A DNA stretch of 64,000 bases from Acetatifactor sp. (GTDB lineage: Bacteria > Bacillota > Clostridia > Lachnospirales > Lachnospiraceae). Shown in pieces: positions 32,556-41,214 of the stretch (position 1 is its first letter; the number at the start of each line of letters is the position of its first letter). The position numbers and the translations under genes are program-made. The notes under the pieces were generated by a model. The model was not told the DNA's origin, ran no database searches, and saw only the letters and a program-made list of their open reading frames with translations. Location: contig JAIDDH010000092.1 in NCBI GenBank assembly GCA_029055435.1, forward strand, positions 1 through 64,000. Reading direction: 5' to 3'.

Positions 32556-35513
32556 ATGAACATAGAAGCATATAATCTTGATTCTCTTCGGAAATTAGTG
32601 CGGGACTTGCAGAAAGAGAATCGAAAGCTGAAAAATCAACTCGATAAAGCCAATATAGCTTACGACTCTGAAAGCATATTTGATGAGAGGATAGAAAGTG
32701 CTGTCGAATATGATCCAGATCAAGGAGAGCGGATTATCGGCAAATATATTACGGAAGAACTGGCAAAAAAGTTCTTTGCAATGTTTTGGGGCAGGATAGA
32801 TGTATATGCGAAGCGAGGTAAAAACGGTGGATATTTTCCGCAGTGTAACCACCGCTGGAATGACCGAATTTGTCCGAAACAGCGTGGGGAGAAGATAGCC
32901 TGCGAAAATTGTGAGCATACAGAGTGGACAGCTCTGACTCCAAAGAAAATAATGGAACATCTTCTCGGTTATAAAGAGGACGGCTCAGATGTGATAGGCG
33001 TATATCCTCTGCTGCCGGATGGAACATGCCGTTTTCTTGTTTTTGATTTTGATAATCACGAAAAAGGCGCGGAGAAGACGGATTTTGCGAATGCAGATGA
33101 GGCGTGGCACGAGGAAGTGGATGCGCTCAGGTTAATCTGCCAGAGCAATGGCATTGTGCCACTGGTGGAAAGGTCAAGATCCGGAAGAGGCGCACACCTA
33201 TGGATATTTTTTCAAAAGCCTATATCAGCATCTCTTGCGAGAAATTTTGGTTTTCTTTTGCTGGACAAGGGTTCGGCATCGATTAATCTGAAATCCTTTC
33301 ATTACTATGACCGTATGTATCCGTCTCAGGATGCAGCGAGCGGCATCGGGAACCTGATAGCACTGCCTCTTCAGGGAAGGGCGCTAAAAAGTGGAAATAG
33401 CGCCTTTGTTGACGAGAAGTGGAATGCTTATCCGGATCAATGGGATATTCTTTTAAGTCATACGCCCAAAATTTCTGCGGAAAATATTGAAAAATGCATG
33501 GTTAAATGGCAGGCAGAGTTGGCAGACGGTCGGCAGTCGGCGGTAGCAGGGGGAGTACAAAACAGACCGAAGCCTTGGAAGAAAAAAGAAGGGTTCACGA
33601 AGTCGGATGTCGTGGGCAAGATGCACATGGTTTTGGGGGATGGTGTCTATGTGGATACCCTCAATCTGATGCCGAGACTGCAAAACCAAATACGGAGTAT
33701 GGCGGCATTTGATAACCCGGAATTTTATAAGAACAAGAGATTGGGGTATTCCAATTATTACAATTTCAGTGCCGTTTATATGGGTAGAGATGAGGAAGGC
33801 TATATTTGTCTTCCACGGGGATTGCGGGAGAGTCTGATTGAACGTTGCGTACAGGCAGGTATTGAATATGAGCTTGAGGATGCGCGGGAGAAGGGCAGAC
33901 CGATTCGTGTATCCTTTAAGGGCGATTTGAGAATGCAGCAGGATTTAGCGGCTGACAGACTCCTTGCTTACGATCACGGGGTACTCAGCGCGGCTACCGC
34001 GTTTGGGAAAACGGTTGTCTGCAGTTATCTGATTTCCGAGAGAAAAGTAAACACGCTTATCCTGCTTCACAATAAGGATTTGATAGACCAGTGGGCGGAA
34101 GAATTAGATCACTTTTTGGAAATAGATGAGGAACCGCCTGTATACAAGACCAAGACAGGACGGGAAAAGCGAAGGGAGAGCGCTATTGGAATTTTGCATG
34201 GCGGGAAGGACACTCTGACCGGAATCATTGATGTGGCTATGGTAGGTTCCCTATATGGTAAGGGTAATTACCATGAGCGCATCAATTCTTATGGAATGGT
34301 TATTATGGATGAATGTCATCACTGTGGCGCAAAACTTTCTGTGCAGGTCATGCAGAAGGTGAATGCGCGATATATTTACGGTGTTTCTGCAACGGTAAAA
34401 AGAGGAGATAATCTTGAGCCGATCATTCATATGCTTATAGGGCCGACCAGGCACAGCTATACGGCGAGAGAACGCGCAGAGGAACAGGGAATAGGTCACT
34501 TTGTCTATCCAAGGTATACAAGAGTGGTTGATACAAACGAGAGCGGAGATGACATTAACAAGGCTTATGCGCTGATCAGCTCCAGCCTTGTGCGAAACGA
34601 TATGATTCTGGGTGATGTCAGAGATTGCGTAAAGGAGGGAAGAACTCCGGTTATTCTGACAAAATACAAAGAGCAGGCAAAGTATCTTTTTGAGCAGCTT
34701 CAGGAAGCGGCAGAACATGTATTCCTTCTTTATGGAGATAACAGCGACAAAGAGAATTCTGAAATGCGCAGGAAAATGAATGAGGTTCCGGCAGACCAAA
34801 GCCTGATTCTGGTGGCCACAGGGCAAAAGATTGGAGAAGGGTTTAATTTTCCGAGACTTGACACACTGATGCTTGCCGCGCCGGTGTCATTTGAGGGCAG
34901 ATTGGAGCAATATCTTGGAAGGATGAATCGGGACTATGAAGGAAAAACAGAAGTCATAGTCTATGATTATATCGATTCTCATATTCGATTTTTTGACAAT
35001 ATGTATGCCAAGCGGCTGCGCACCTATAAGCGGGTAGGGTTTTCACTGATTTCGGAGAGAAAAGCTGCGAAGCAGACCGCCAACGCAATCTATGACTCGG
35101 ACAATTATGGTGATGTCTTTGAACGTGATTTGGTAGAGGCAGAAAAGAGTATTGTCGTTTCCAGCCCGGAACTTGTCAGGGACAAGGTTGACCGATTCCT
35201 TTATCTTGTGAAAGCCAGACAGGAGGCAGGTTGTGAGGTTACTGTCATCACGCTGGAGGCCGAAAACTCACGTTATGGCAACAATTTGTTTACCGGTGAT
35301 ATGATTCGGGATATGCAGAAAGGGGGAATCAATGTAGTGGTAAGAGATGAGGTCATAGAGCATTTCGCGGTTATTGATGATGCGCTTGTGTGGCATGGAG
35401 GGATGAACCTGCTAGGCAAGGAGGATGCATGGGACAACTTAATGAGAATTCAATCCTCACAGGTTGCTGCGGAATTGTTGGCAATAGCGTTCGGAATACC
35501 GCAAACACCCTAA
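32556..35513 (+). CDS. TOTE-type conflict protein: archaeo-eukaryotic primase, SF2 helicase and PLD-like nuclease in one chain
   Basis: 985 residues. N-terminal coiled coil (~10-35, LRKLVRDLQKENRKLKNQLD); a Cys/His cluster (Cys97, His99, Cys106, Cys116, Cys119) that may bind zinc; an archaeo-eukaryotic primase domain with DxD Asp164/Asp166 (FLVFDFDNHE) and His214 in SGRGAH; an SF2 helicase with an unusual Walker A ATAFGKT (480-486), DECHH (585-589), SATVKR, and motif VI QYLGRMNR; and a C-terminal phospholipase-D-like domain (VSSPELVRDKVDRF ... HFAVIDDALVWHGGMNLL, His936). This order matches the TOTE conflict-system proteins. Probable role: nucleic-acid-targeting defence; untested. The ribosome site is weak (AAAGATAAG). 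The stop codon lies inside the terminator stem. Confidence 0.88.
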   Translation: MNIEAYNLDSLRKLVRDLQKENRKLKNQLDKANIAYDSESIFDERIESAVEYDPDQGERIIGKYITEELAKKFFAMFWGRIDVYAKRGKNGGYFPQCNHRWNDRICPKQRGEKIACENCEHTEWTALTPKKIMEHLLGYKEDGSDVIGVYPLLPDGTCRFLVFDFDNHEKGAEKTDFANADEAWHEEVDALRLICQSNGIVPLVERSRSGRGAHLWIFFQKPISASLARNFGFLLLDKGSASINLKSFHYYDRMYPSQDAASGIGNLIALPLQGRALKSGNSAFVDEKWNAYPDQWDILLSHTPKISAENIEKCMVKWQAELADGRQSAVAGGVQNRPKPWKKKEGFTKSDVVGKMHMVLGDGVYVDTLNLMPRLQNQIRSMAAFDNPEFYKNKRLGYSNYYNFSAVYMGRDEEGYICLPRGLRESLIERCVQAGIEYELEDAREKGRPIRVSFKGDLRMQQDLAADRLLAYDHGVLSAATAFGKTVVCSYLISERKVNTLILLHNKDLIDQWAEELDHFLEIDEEPPVYKTKTGREKRRESAIGILHGGKDTLTGIIDVAMVGSLYGKGNYHERINSYGMVIMDECHHCGAKLSVQVMQKVNARYIYGVSATVKRGDNLEPIIHMLIGPTRHSYTARERAEEQGIGHFVYPRYTRVVDTNESGDDINKAYALISSSLVRNDMILGDVRDCVKEGRTPVILTKYKEQAKYLFEQLQEAAEHVFLLYGDNSDKENSEMRRKMNEVPADQSLILVATGQKIGEGFNFPRLDTLMLAAPVSFEGRLEQYLGRMNRDYEGKTEVIVYDYIDSHIRFFDNMYAKRLRTYKRVGFSLISERKAAKQTANAIYDSDNYGDVFERDLVEAEKSIVVSSPELVRDKVDRFLYLVKARQEAGCEVTVITLEAENSRYGNNLFTGDMIRDMQKGGINVVVRDEVIEHFAVIDDALVWHGGMNLLGKEDAWDNLMRIQSSQVAAELLAIAFGIPQTP

Positions 35514-35542
35514 AACATAGATTTGATGTTTTAGGGTGTTTG
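35502..35542. terminator. 17-bp perfect hairpin overlapping the stop codon of the primase-helicase gene
   Basis: CAAACACCCTAAAACAT (35502-35518) pairs perfectly with 35526-35542 across a 7-base loop; the TAA stop (35511-35513) is in the left arm. The downstream T run is short, but the stem itself includes GTGTTTG. Confidence 0.65.
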
Positions 35543-35582
35543 GGAAATCAATTGAGTCACACAGTGTTGTCAGCTGATATAT

Positions 35583-35732
35583 TCCTATTTGTTCAAAGTA
35601 CCTTACCACTATAAATATCAGGATTTATTTGGAGAAGCTGTAGGCGACAATACCGAGTCTGGGGATACGCAAGAAACTGGCTATCAGGGAGAGACTGAGC
35701 AGTATTTGACAAACAGGATGCGAAAGAAATAA
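35583..35732 (+). pseudogene. Probable gene remnant near the island's right edge
   Basis: A start-less frame reads YKYQDLFGEAVGDNTESGDT and ends LTNRMRKK before TAA at 35730-35732. Composition is protein-like (Asp/Glu/Gln-rich tail), but upstream bases carry no start or ribosome site. The remaining 379-bp gap (35514-35892) holds only the terminator, direct repeat and promoter listed separately. Confidence 0.35.
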
Positions 35733-35767
35733 ACTGGAAGAAATAAAGTCGCTCTATCTTTATGTAA

Positions 35768-35784
35768 TTTATGTAATTTGGGAA
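35768..35784 (+). repeat. Right copy of the imperfect direct repeat flanking the island
   Basis: TTTATGTAATTTGGGAA, 16 of 17 identical to 23354-23370. TATGTAATTT is itself tandemly doubled here (35761-35779). Possible attachment-site remnant. Confidence 0.35.
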
Positions 35785-35793
35785 TTATTTTTA

Positions 35794-35822
35794 TTGTAAA
35801 AGGAATTGAAAAGTGGTAAAAT
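35794..35822 (+). promoter_or_regulatory. Predicted promoter of the GNAT gene
   Basis: TTGTAA (35794-35799), 17-base spacer, TAAAAT (35817-35822), 70 bases before the start codon. Confidence 0.5.
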
Positions 35823-35892
35823 TGCATCTGTGTAGTGTGCGTCCGTCAGATATCGGGCGTACCAATATGATAAAGGCAGGTGTGATAAGATC

Positions 35893-36420
35893 ATGGAAAT
35901 AAGACAATTGACACAAAATGACAGCGAAGCGTTCTTTGAACTGATTGACATTACGGTGAATTCATTGGAAAATCCGGAATTTTGGCTGCCGATTAAGGAT
36001 GAAGTGAGAACACATTTTTTTGATAAATCATGGACTGTTTTATTCGGGGCATTTGATGGACCTGCTTTGGTGGGAGCGGTGGGACTGTTTCTCAATGAGA
36101 GCGAGTACAGTGAATCTCTGAGCTATCTGTCAAGACCTTATGAAAGTCCCGCGAAGGTGGATAGACTTATGATTCATCCCGATTACAGGGGGCGGGGAAT
36201 CTCGGATGAACTGATGAAGGCGCTTATTGACGAGGCCAGAAGGTTAAAGCTTCAAAATCTCCTTGCAACGATACACACGCAGAATACCGCTGCAAAGAAA
36301 GTTATGGAGAAAATAGGCATGGAGCTCATGTGTTTTTACAGGAATAGGGATGGATATTTAAGAAATGTGTTTGTAATGACGATAAAGGAGAAAAAGAAAG
36401 GGTTTTTTGGCTTGATATAG
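35893..36420 (+). CDS. GNAT-family N-acetyltransferase
   Basis: 175 residues. The acetyl-CoA-binding motif A is seen as VDRLMIHPDYRGRGISDELM around residues 94-113, preceded by the beta-4 strand and followed by NTAAKKVMEKIGM, typical of the N-acyltransferase fold. The acceptor substrate is unknown; small-molecule or protein N-acetylation are both possible. Start ATG lacks a strong ribosome site (GGCAGGTGTG upstream). It is a single-gene unit with its own promoter and terminator, converging on pncB. Confidence 0.88.
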   Translation: MEIRQLTQNDSEAFFELIDITVNSLENPEFWLPIKDEVRTHFFDKSWTVLFGAFDGPALVGAVGLFLNESEYSESLSYLSRPYESPAKVDRLMIHPDYRGRGISDELMKALIDEARRLKLQNLLATIHTQNTAAKKVMEKIGMELMCFYRNRDGYLRNVFVMTIKEKKKGFFGLI

Positions 36421-36454
36421 AGGATTGGTTTCAGTCTTCCCATAAAATTATTAG

Positions 36455-36489
36455 AAAAGGTTGAGGAGCAAATTTTCCTCAACCTTTTT
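36455..36489. terminator. Intrinsic terminator between convergent GNAT and pncB genes
   Basis: AAAAGGTTGAGGA (36455-36467) pairs with TCCTCAACCTTTTT (36476-36489), ending in a T run on the plus strand and A-rich at its left, so it may work in both directions. A second hairpin (GCCGCAT/ATGCGGC, 36500-36540) lies closer to pncB and would serve the minus strand. Confidence 0.8.
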
Positions 36490-36545
36490 GATGTGCGCAA
36501 AGCCGCATATGGAATTTAGCTGCTTTGCAGCATGCGGCTCGCGTG

Positions 36546-38000
36546 TTATTTCTCGCTCATTTGATCCAAAAGTTCCAGTTTCACATCATACAGCTTTTTG
36601 GACAGATCCACATAAACCTTGTGGGGATTTACCAGTCTTCTGGTCTCGTCCCATAGGGTGTTTAATTCTTTTTGACAGTAGGAGCGGATATCCATGACAC
36701 TGGGGGAGGTGTAGATACACTGACCGCCCTCAAAGATGTGCTCCATGACAGGGCGCAGGGTATAGGAACCGCCCTTTAATTTTGTCTTTTTCCAAGGCTC
36801 CAGGGGATCGAACAAAAGCAGATCATCCGCCTCGTTGTAGCTTTCGTCCACCAGGCAGATCAAATCGGCTTTAATCTTGCCGGAATCCTTCTCGTAAATA
36901 CGGTAAATCATCTTGTCGCCGGGGTTGGTGACTTTCTCGCTGTTCTCGGAGAGCTTGATCTTGGGTACAAATACGCCGTTTTCATCCTGAATGGCGGCCA
37001 GTTTGTAGACGCCGCCGAAGGAGGGATTATCTTTGGAGGTAATCAGGTTGGTGCCCACACCCCAGGAGGTGATGGCCGCGCCCTGCACCTTCAGGCTGTC
37101 AATCAGGAATTCATCCAGATCGTTGGAGGCGGAAATCACCGCGTCGGGAAAACCTGCCGCATCCAGCATCTTGCGCGCCTTTTTGGAAAGATAAGCCAAA
37201 TCTCCGCTGTCCAGACGGATGCCGTAGAAGGTCAGCGGAATGCCGGCCTCCCGCATCTCGGTAAACACCCGGATGGCGTTGGGAACGCCGGATTTTAAGG
37301 TGTCATAGGTGTCTGCCAGCAAAATGCAGGCAGAAGGGTACATATCCGCATAAGTTTTGAAAGCAGTATATTCGTCGGGAAAGCTCATGATCCAGCTGTG
37401 CGCATGGGTTCCCTTTACAGGTATGTCAAAGAGCTGGCCCGCCAGCACATTGCTGGTGCCGATACATCCGCCGATGACTGCCGCTCTGGCGCCGTAAGTG
37501 CCGGCGTCAGGTCCCTGTGCACGGCGCAGGCCGAATTCCATGATGCCGTCTCCCCGGGCCGCAAAACAGACTCTGGAGGCCTTGGTGGCAATCAGACTCT
37601 GATGGTTGATAATATTCAATATAGCGGTCTCCACAAGCTGAGCCTCCATGATAGGCGCAATCACCTTGATCATGGGCTCTCTGGGAAACATGACGGTTCC
37701 CTCGGGAATCGCCCAGATATCGCCGGAAAAACGGAAGTCTCTCAGATAATCCAGAAAATCCTGTTCAAACAGGCCGAGAGATGACAGATAGGCGATATCC
37801 TCCTCCTCAAAACGCAGCTCTTTGATATACTGGATAAGCTGTTCCAGTCCGGCGCAGATGGCGTAGCCGCCATCGCAGGGATTGTTCCGGTAAAAGGCGT
37901 CGAAAATAACCGTTTCGTTGCGGTCTTTGTTCTTAAAATACCCCTGCATCATGGTCAGTTCATAGAGGTCGGTCAATAGTGTAAGATTTTGACGATCCAT
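36546..38000 (-). CDS. pncB: Nicotinate phosphoribosyltransferase
   Basis: 484 residues, the usual size of the Bacillota-type enzyme. Starts MDRQNLTLLTDLYELTMMQG, a family hallmark, and contains FGLRRAQGPDAG and YGIRLDSGDLAYLSKKAR (phosphate/PRPP-binding region). It converts nicotinate and PRPP to nicotinate mononucleotide, the salvage entry to NAD. The ATG at 38000 has GAGGAA 3-4 bases upstream; the frame is open further upstream, but that part overlaps the diguanylate cyclase gene region and lacks support. Could work with the isochorismatase-family protein at 4.1 kb if that is a nicotinamidase. Confidence 0.95.
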   Translation of the reverse strand: MDRQNLTLLTDLYELTMMQGYFKNKDRNETVIFDAFYRNNPCDGGYAICAGLEQLIQYIKELRFEEEDIAYLSSLGLFEQDFLDYLRDFRFSGDIWAIPEGTVMFPREPMIKVIAPIMEAQLVETAILNIINHQSLIATKASRVCFAARGDGIMEFGLRRAQGPDAGTYGARAAVIGGCIGTSNVLAGQLFDIPVKGTHAHSWIMSFPDEYTAFKTYADMYPSACILLADTYDTLKSGVPNAIRVFTEMREAGIPLTFYGIRLDSGDLAYLSKKARKMLDAAGFPDAVISASNDLDEFLIDSLKVQGAAITSWGVGTNLITSKDNPSFGGVYKLAAIQDENGVFVPKIKLSENSEKVTNPGDKMIYRIYEKDSGKIKADLICLVDESYNEADDLLLFDPLEPWKKTKLKGGSYTLRPVMEHIFEGGQCIYTSPSVMDIRSYCQKELNTLWDETRRLVNPHKVYVDLSKKLYDVKLELLDQMSEK

Positions 38001-38055
38001 AGATTCCTCATTTCTGCTGTCTTTTAATTTGAAAAGAAGCGTTATATTAAATGTG

Positions 38056-39357
38056 CTATACTGCAGTCTCTGAGGGCAGCCCCCGGACAATCTGATTTCT
38101 CCCGTGGGTTTTGCCATAGTAGAGTCTGTCGTCCGCCTGGCGCAGCAGCTGTACAATATCTGTGGTGTCTCCCGCAGTCAGGCCGAAGGTCATGGTCACT
38201 TGTATTATGTGATTCTCGTAAGTGTTCTCCATGGCACGGATGTCGTTCAGCAGCGCTTCCAATGCCTTATAAGCTTCAGTTATCTCCGTGCGTTCGAATA
38301 CCAGAAGGAATTCTTCGCCGCCCCAACGAGCCACAAATCCGTTGGAATACATGTGGGACTTGAGCTTTGCGGAGATATTTTTCAGAACCATATCGCCACA
38401 GTCATGGCCGTAGGTGTCGTTGACCTTCTTGAAAAGGTCGATGTCGCCGATAGCAAGACAAAAAGTGGCGCCCTGAGTCTCGTACTTATTGATGACCTGT
38501 TTCAGTTTCCGGTCGGCGCAGCGGCGATTGTACAGTTCAGTCAGTGCATCCTGATCCACCATAGTGCGCAGGGAGCGTTGCATGGCTACCGCAGAGCGGC
38601 CGATATCGCCGAATTCGTCATTGCGTTTCGATACTGTCGGATTCAGCTCAGCAGTCAGATCGCCTGTGGCCACATCCGCCAGAAAATTGCGGATGTGATG
38701 CAGTGCTGCCATCAGCTTCCTTGTATAGAAAAACAGGAAGAAGGAAATGGCAATCGTGGTACATATAGTGGTAAGAATCAGCGGATAGAGGGACTGCTGT
38801 ACGGCGGCATCCACATCCTTAGTGGGTTTGCCCACAAATAACATACCGGCAGTCGTACCGTCGGAATTAAGTATTGGCATATAATAAGAAAAATAATTTG
38901 AGCCATATATCAGAACATTGCTGTAAAAACGGTCCTCGCCGCCCTTTAATACGTCTTCAATGATAGTGTCAGGCGCACCGGTTCCCACAATACGGGCCCC
39001 CGATGTGTTATAGAGAGTGGTCAGTATGCGGGTATCCTGATAAAAAAGCGTGATTTCCAAATCGGTGTCCGACTTGATCCGGTCCACCAGTTTAAAGGCG
39101 TTGGTGATGTCCGCATCACCCTTGTACAGCTTGAAGGAGCTTTCCCCTTCCAGTCTGTAATCTCCGGGGTATGCCGTCTCCATGAGGGTGTTTATATTGC
39201 GTGCCACATATTGTAATTCACGCCGGACTTCACTGTACATGGTACGGGAAAACCACTGATAGCTCAGGAGCACAGTGATGGCGCAGAAGGCCAATAGTGG
39301 AATAATATTGATCATCTGAAGAACCTGTCCGATTTTTCCTCTGTTTTTTGATTGCAT
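38056..39357 (-). CDS. Membrane diguanylate cyclase (Cache-HAMP-GGDEF)
   Basis: 433 residues. N-terminal membrane segment (~16-35, MINIIPLLAFCAITVLLSYQ), extracellular single-Cache-like sensor (~40-180, ending SYYMPILNSDGTTAGMLFVG), second membrane segment (~190-215), HAMP (~215-265), then GGDEF (DALTELYNRRC ... RWGGEEFLLVF). The active-site variant GGEEF is competent in known enzymes. It produces c-di-GMP in response to an external small molecule; ligand unknown. Second GGDEF protein of the window (other at 20.7 kb). The stop is 55 bases upstream of the pncB start, so co-transcription is possible. Confidence 0.92.
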   Translation of the reverse strand: MQSKNRGKIGQVLQMINIIPLLAFCAITVLLSYQWFSRTMYSEVRRELQYVARNINTLMETAYPGDYRLEGESSFKLYKGDADITNAFKLVDRIKSDTDLEITLFYQDTRILTTLYNTSGARIVGTGAPDTIIEDVLKGGEDRFYSNVLIYGSNYFSYYMPILNSDGTTAGMLFVGKPTKDVDAAVQQSLYPLILTTICTTIAISFFLFFYTRKLMAALHHIRNFLADVATGDLTAELNPTVSKRNDEFGDIGRSAVAMQRSLRTMVDQDALTELYNRRCADRKLKQVINKYETQGATFCLAIGDIDLFKKVNDTYGHDCGDMVLKNISAKLKSHMYSNGFVARWGGEEFLLVFERTEITEAYKALEALLNDIRAMENTYENHIIQVTMTFGLTAGDTTDIVQLLRQADDRLYYGKTHGRNQIVRGLPSETAV

Positions 39358-39531
39358 AGCACATCTCCCAATCTAGTATCACTCCATATTATACTCTTAT
39401 GCGTGATAAATGGCAAGGAAACAGAAAGATTTTGTTGACGTAAGCGGCAGCATTTGTTACATTAATATTAGTTAGCTATTTACTTTTTACAGAGTGGAGC
39501 ATATCAACCAAAGCAGAGAAATGAGGGGACT

Positions 39532-40824
39532 ATGAAGAAAAAATCGATAATGTTACTGATGGTTACTGTTCTTGCAATGTCGTTGACGGCATGCAAGCCG
39601 CAGATGCTGAAGGAGGCGATGAATACTGAAGATAAAACTTCAGAGGAGTCTTCTGGCGAAGATGTGTCTGGCGGGAATGTGTCGGACGGGACGGAGGAAT
39701 CCTCCGAGGGACAGAAGAAACTTCCGGGGATGATGTTTGGCAGTGAGTTTAATGAAAACGAGCTGGATTTGGAATATCTTTATGCCGAGGTTTTGAGAAC
39801 GGAATCCAAAGAGAATCCTCAGACGGGTAAGATGGAAAGCAAGCAATTGCAGATTTTACTTCCCCAGGGAGATTACAATACGGTAAACAGGGACTATGCA
39901 TATGGGGAAAAACTGGGTGTGCGTGTGCGCGTGGAGCTGAATCCTTATCTGCGAAGCCATCACGAGGACTATACCTTGAAGGAAAATCTGGATTATGTGT
40001 TGAATCAGGACTTTGACGCTTTCTATCAATCCGATTACAGAGATGTGCAGATATCTGAGATTGAGGGGGATGAGGAGCAGGTCACGGCAGAGGTGTTATA
40101 TCTTGATTATGACAAATATGATGATGAGTATGTTCCTTATCAGATGACTTATCAGCTCTGTGATTTTGGCGACGATATGATGGCGCTGGTTAAGATCACG
40201 ATCTGTGCGGAGAATACTACCGGAAAGACTCCGGCCATACTGGAGGAAATCAATGCTTTTTACGGCAGCGACATTCAGTGGGATGCGGATGCGGCTGAGG
40301 CGAGAAAACAGAAATTCCTTGCAGGCAATAATACCGATGTGTTGCAGGTGTCTACAGGCTGGCTGATGTTCGACCTTCCGAAAACCTGGGCACAGGACTG
40401 GAAGAACAATGATGATTACACGATGAGCCTGTACGCTCCTGATGGAGATATGCGCAAGTCAGGCTGTTATATCAGTGTGGGCAGAGAATGGCAAACCTAT
40501 GGCTCCGAGATTGATATTGCATCCATCGCAGGCAGTGAGTCCGATATGGCTATTCTCAAGGCGGCAATCGCACAGGCGGCCGATTTGAAGGAAGAGGATG
40601 TCACGGTCAGCGACTATGGCATGACTGTGCTGGGACAGGCGCTGGAATTTTCTTATGTGATTACAGAGGAGGGAATCTCCTACGAGGAGCACAGATGGTG
40701 GATTTCCGATAAGAATTATATTTATCAGATTACAGCAGGCCAGATTGACGGAAGTAAGGAAGATGCGATTGCGATAGCAAAGGAGATTCTGGAAAAAGGT
40801 CAGGTAAAGGGCGCTGATCTGTAG
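39532..40824 (+). CDS. Lipoprotein of unknown function
   Basis: 430 residues. A lipoprotein signal peptide, MKKKSIMLLMVTVLAMSLTA followed by Cys21, then an acidic Ser/Gly/Glu linker (30-65). The mature part contains two mixed regions: ~75-245 and a ~265-430 region with WLMFDLPKTWAQDW and RWWISDKNYIYQIT, resembling small beta-rich lipid- or ligand-binding domains seen in many Clostridia lipoproteins. No enzymatic motif found. Start ATG has GAGGGGACT upstream. Single gene, divergent from the diguanylate cyclase. Confidence 0.8.
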   Translation: MKKKSIMLLMVTVLAMSLTACKPQMLKEAMNTEDKTSEESSGEDVSGGNVSDGTEESSEGQKKLPGMMFGSEFNENELDLEYLYAEVLRTESKENPQTGKMESKQLQILLPQGDYNTVNRDYAYGEKLGVRVRVELNPYLRSHHEDYTLKENLDYVLNQDFDAFYQSDYRDVQISEIEGDEEQVTAEVLYLDYDKYDDEYVPYQMTYQLCDFGDDMMALVKITICAENTTGKTPAILEEINAFYGSDIQWDADAAEARKQKFLAGNNTDVLQVSTGWLMFDLPKTWAQDWKNNDDYTMSLYAPDGDMRKSGCYISVGREWQTYGSEIDIASIAGSESDMAILKAAIAQAADLKEEDVTVSDYGMTVLGQALEFSYVITEEGISYEEHRWWISDKNYIYQITAGQIDGSKEDAIAIAKEILEKGQVKGADL

Positions 40825-40831
40825 TTCCCGC

Positions 40832-40861
40832 TTGACAAACGAGTCAGGCCGGCGCTATAAT
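40832..40861 (+). promoter_or_regulatory. Predicted promoter of ileS
   Basis: TTGACA (40832-40837), 18-base spacer, TATAAT (40856-40861). Transcription starts about 40868, giving a ~345-base leader. Confidence 0.75.
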
Positions 40862-40867
40862 CAGAGA

Positions 40868-41130
40868 CAGATTATTTACAAATGCGATGACGAAGAGAGT
40901 AACCGTCTTTTGAAAGGCAAAGCGAATCGGTGATGGTGGAAGCCCGAGCGAGTAGAAAAACGGTGAAAATCACTTCTGAGCAGCCGATGCGAAAACATGT
41001 GACACATGAGTAGCTTCGGACGGAAATCCTCCGTTATTGGGTACCATATCACTCCTGAGGAGGGTATGTTGTAAGAGGTGGTTTGCGAAGAATTGAGGCT
41101 TCGTCCTGTTACGGGACGAAGCCTTATTTA
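40868..41130 (+). promoter_or_regulatory. T-box leader of ileS
   Basis: A long structured leader directly before ileS. The T-box core is AGAGGTGGTTTGCG (41074-41087). A stem-I specifier is likely ATC (isoleucine) in GTGAAAATCACTTCTGAGC (~40964-40982), consistent with the downstream gene. An intrinsic terminator follows, so uncharged tRNA-Ile would stabilise the antiterminator and turn on ileS. Confidence 0.88.
41097..41130 (+). terminator. T-box regulatory terminator
   Basis: AGGCTTCGTCC (41097-41107) pairs perfectly with GGACGAAGCCT (41114-41124), then TATTTAA. The left arm is adjacent to the T-box sequence, as needed for the alternative antiterminator. Confidence 0.8.
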
Positions 41131-41214
41131 ATGCGCAGGAGCACATAATGGATTGTCCCGCGCGGCGAGTAGGAAAAGCTGGAAAAGTAGGAATAGGAAG
41201 GAGACTTAAGCGAG

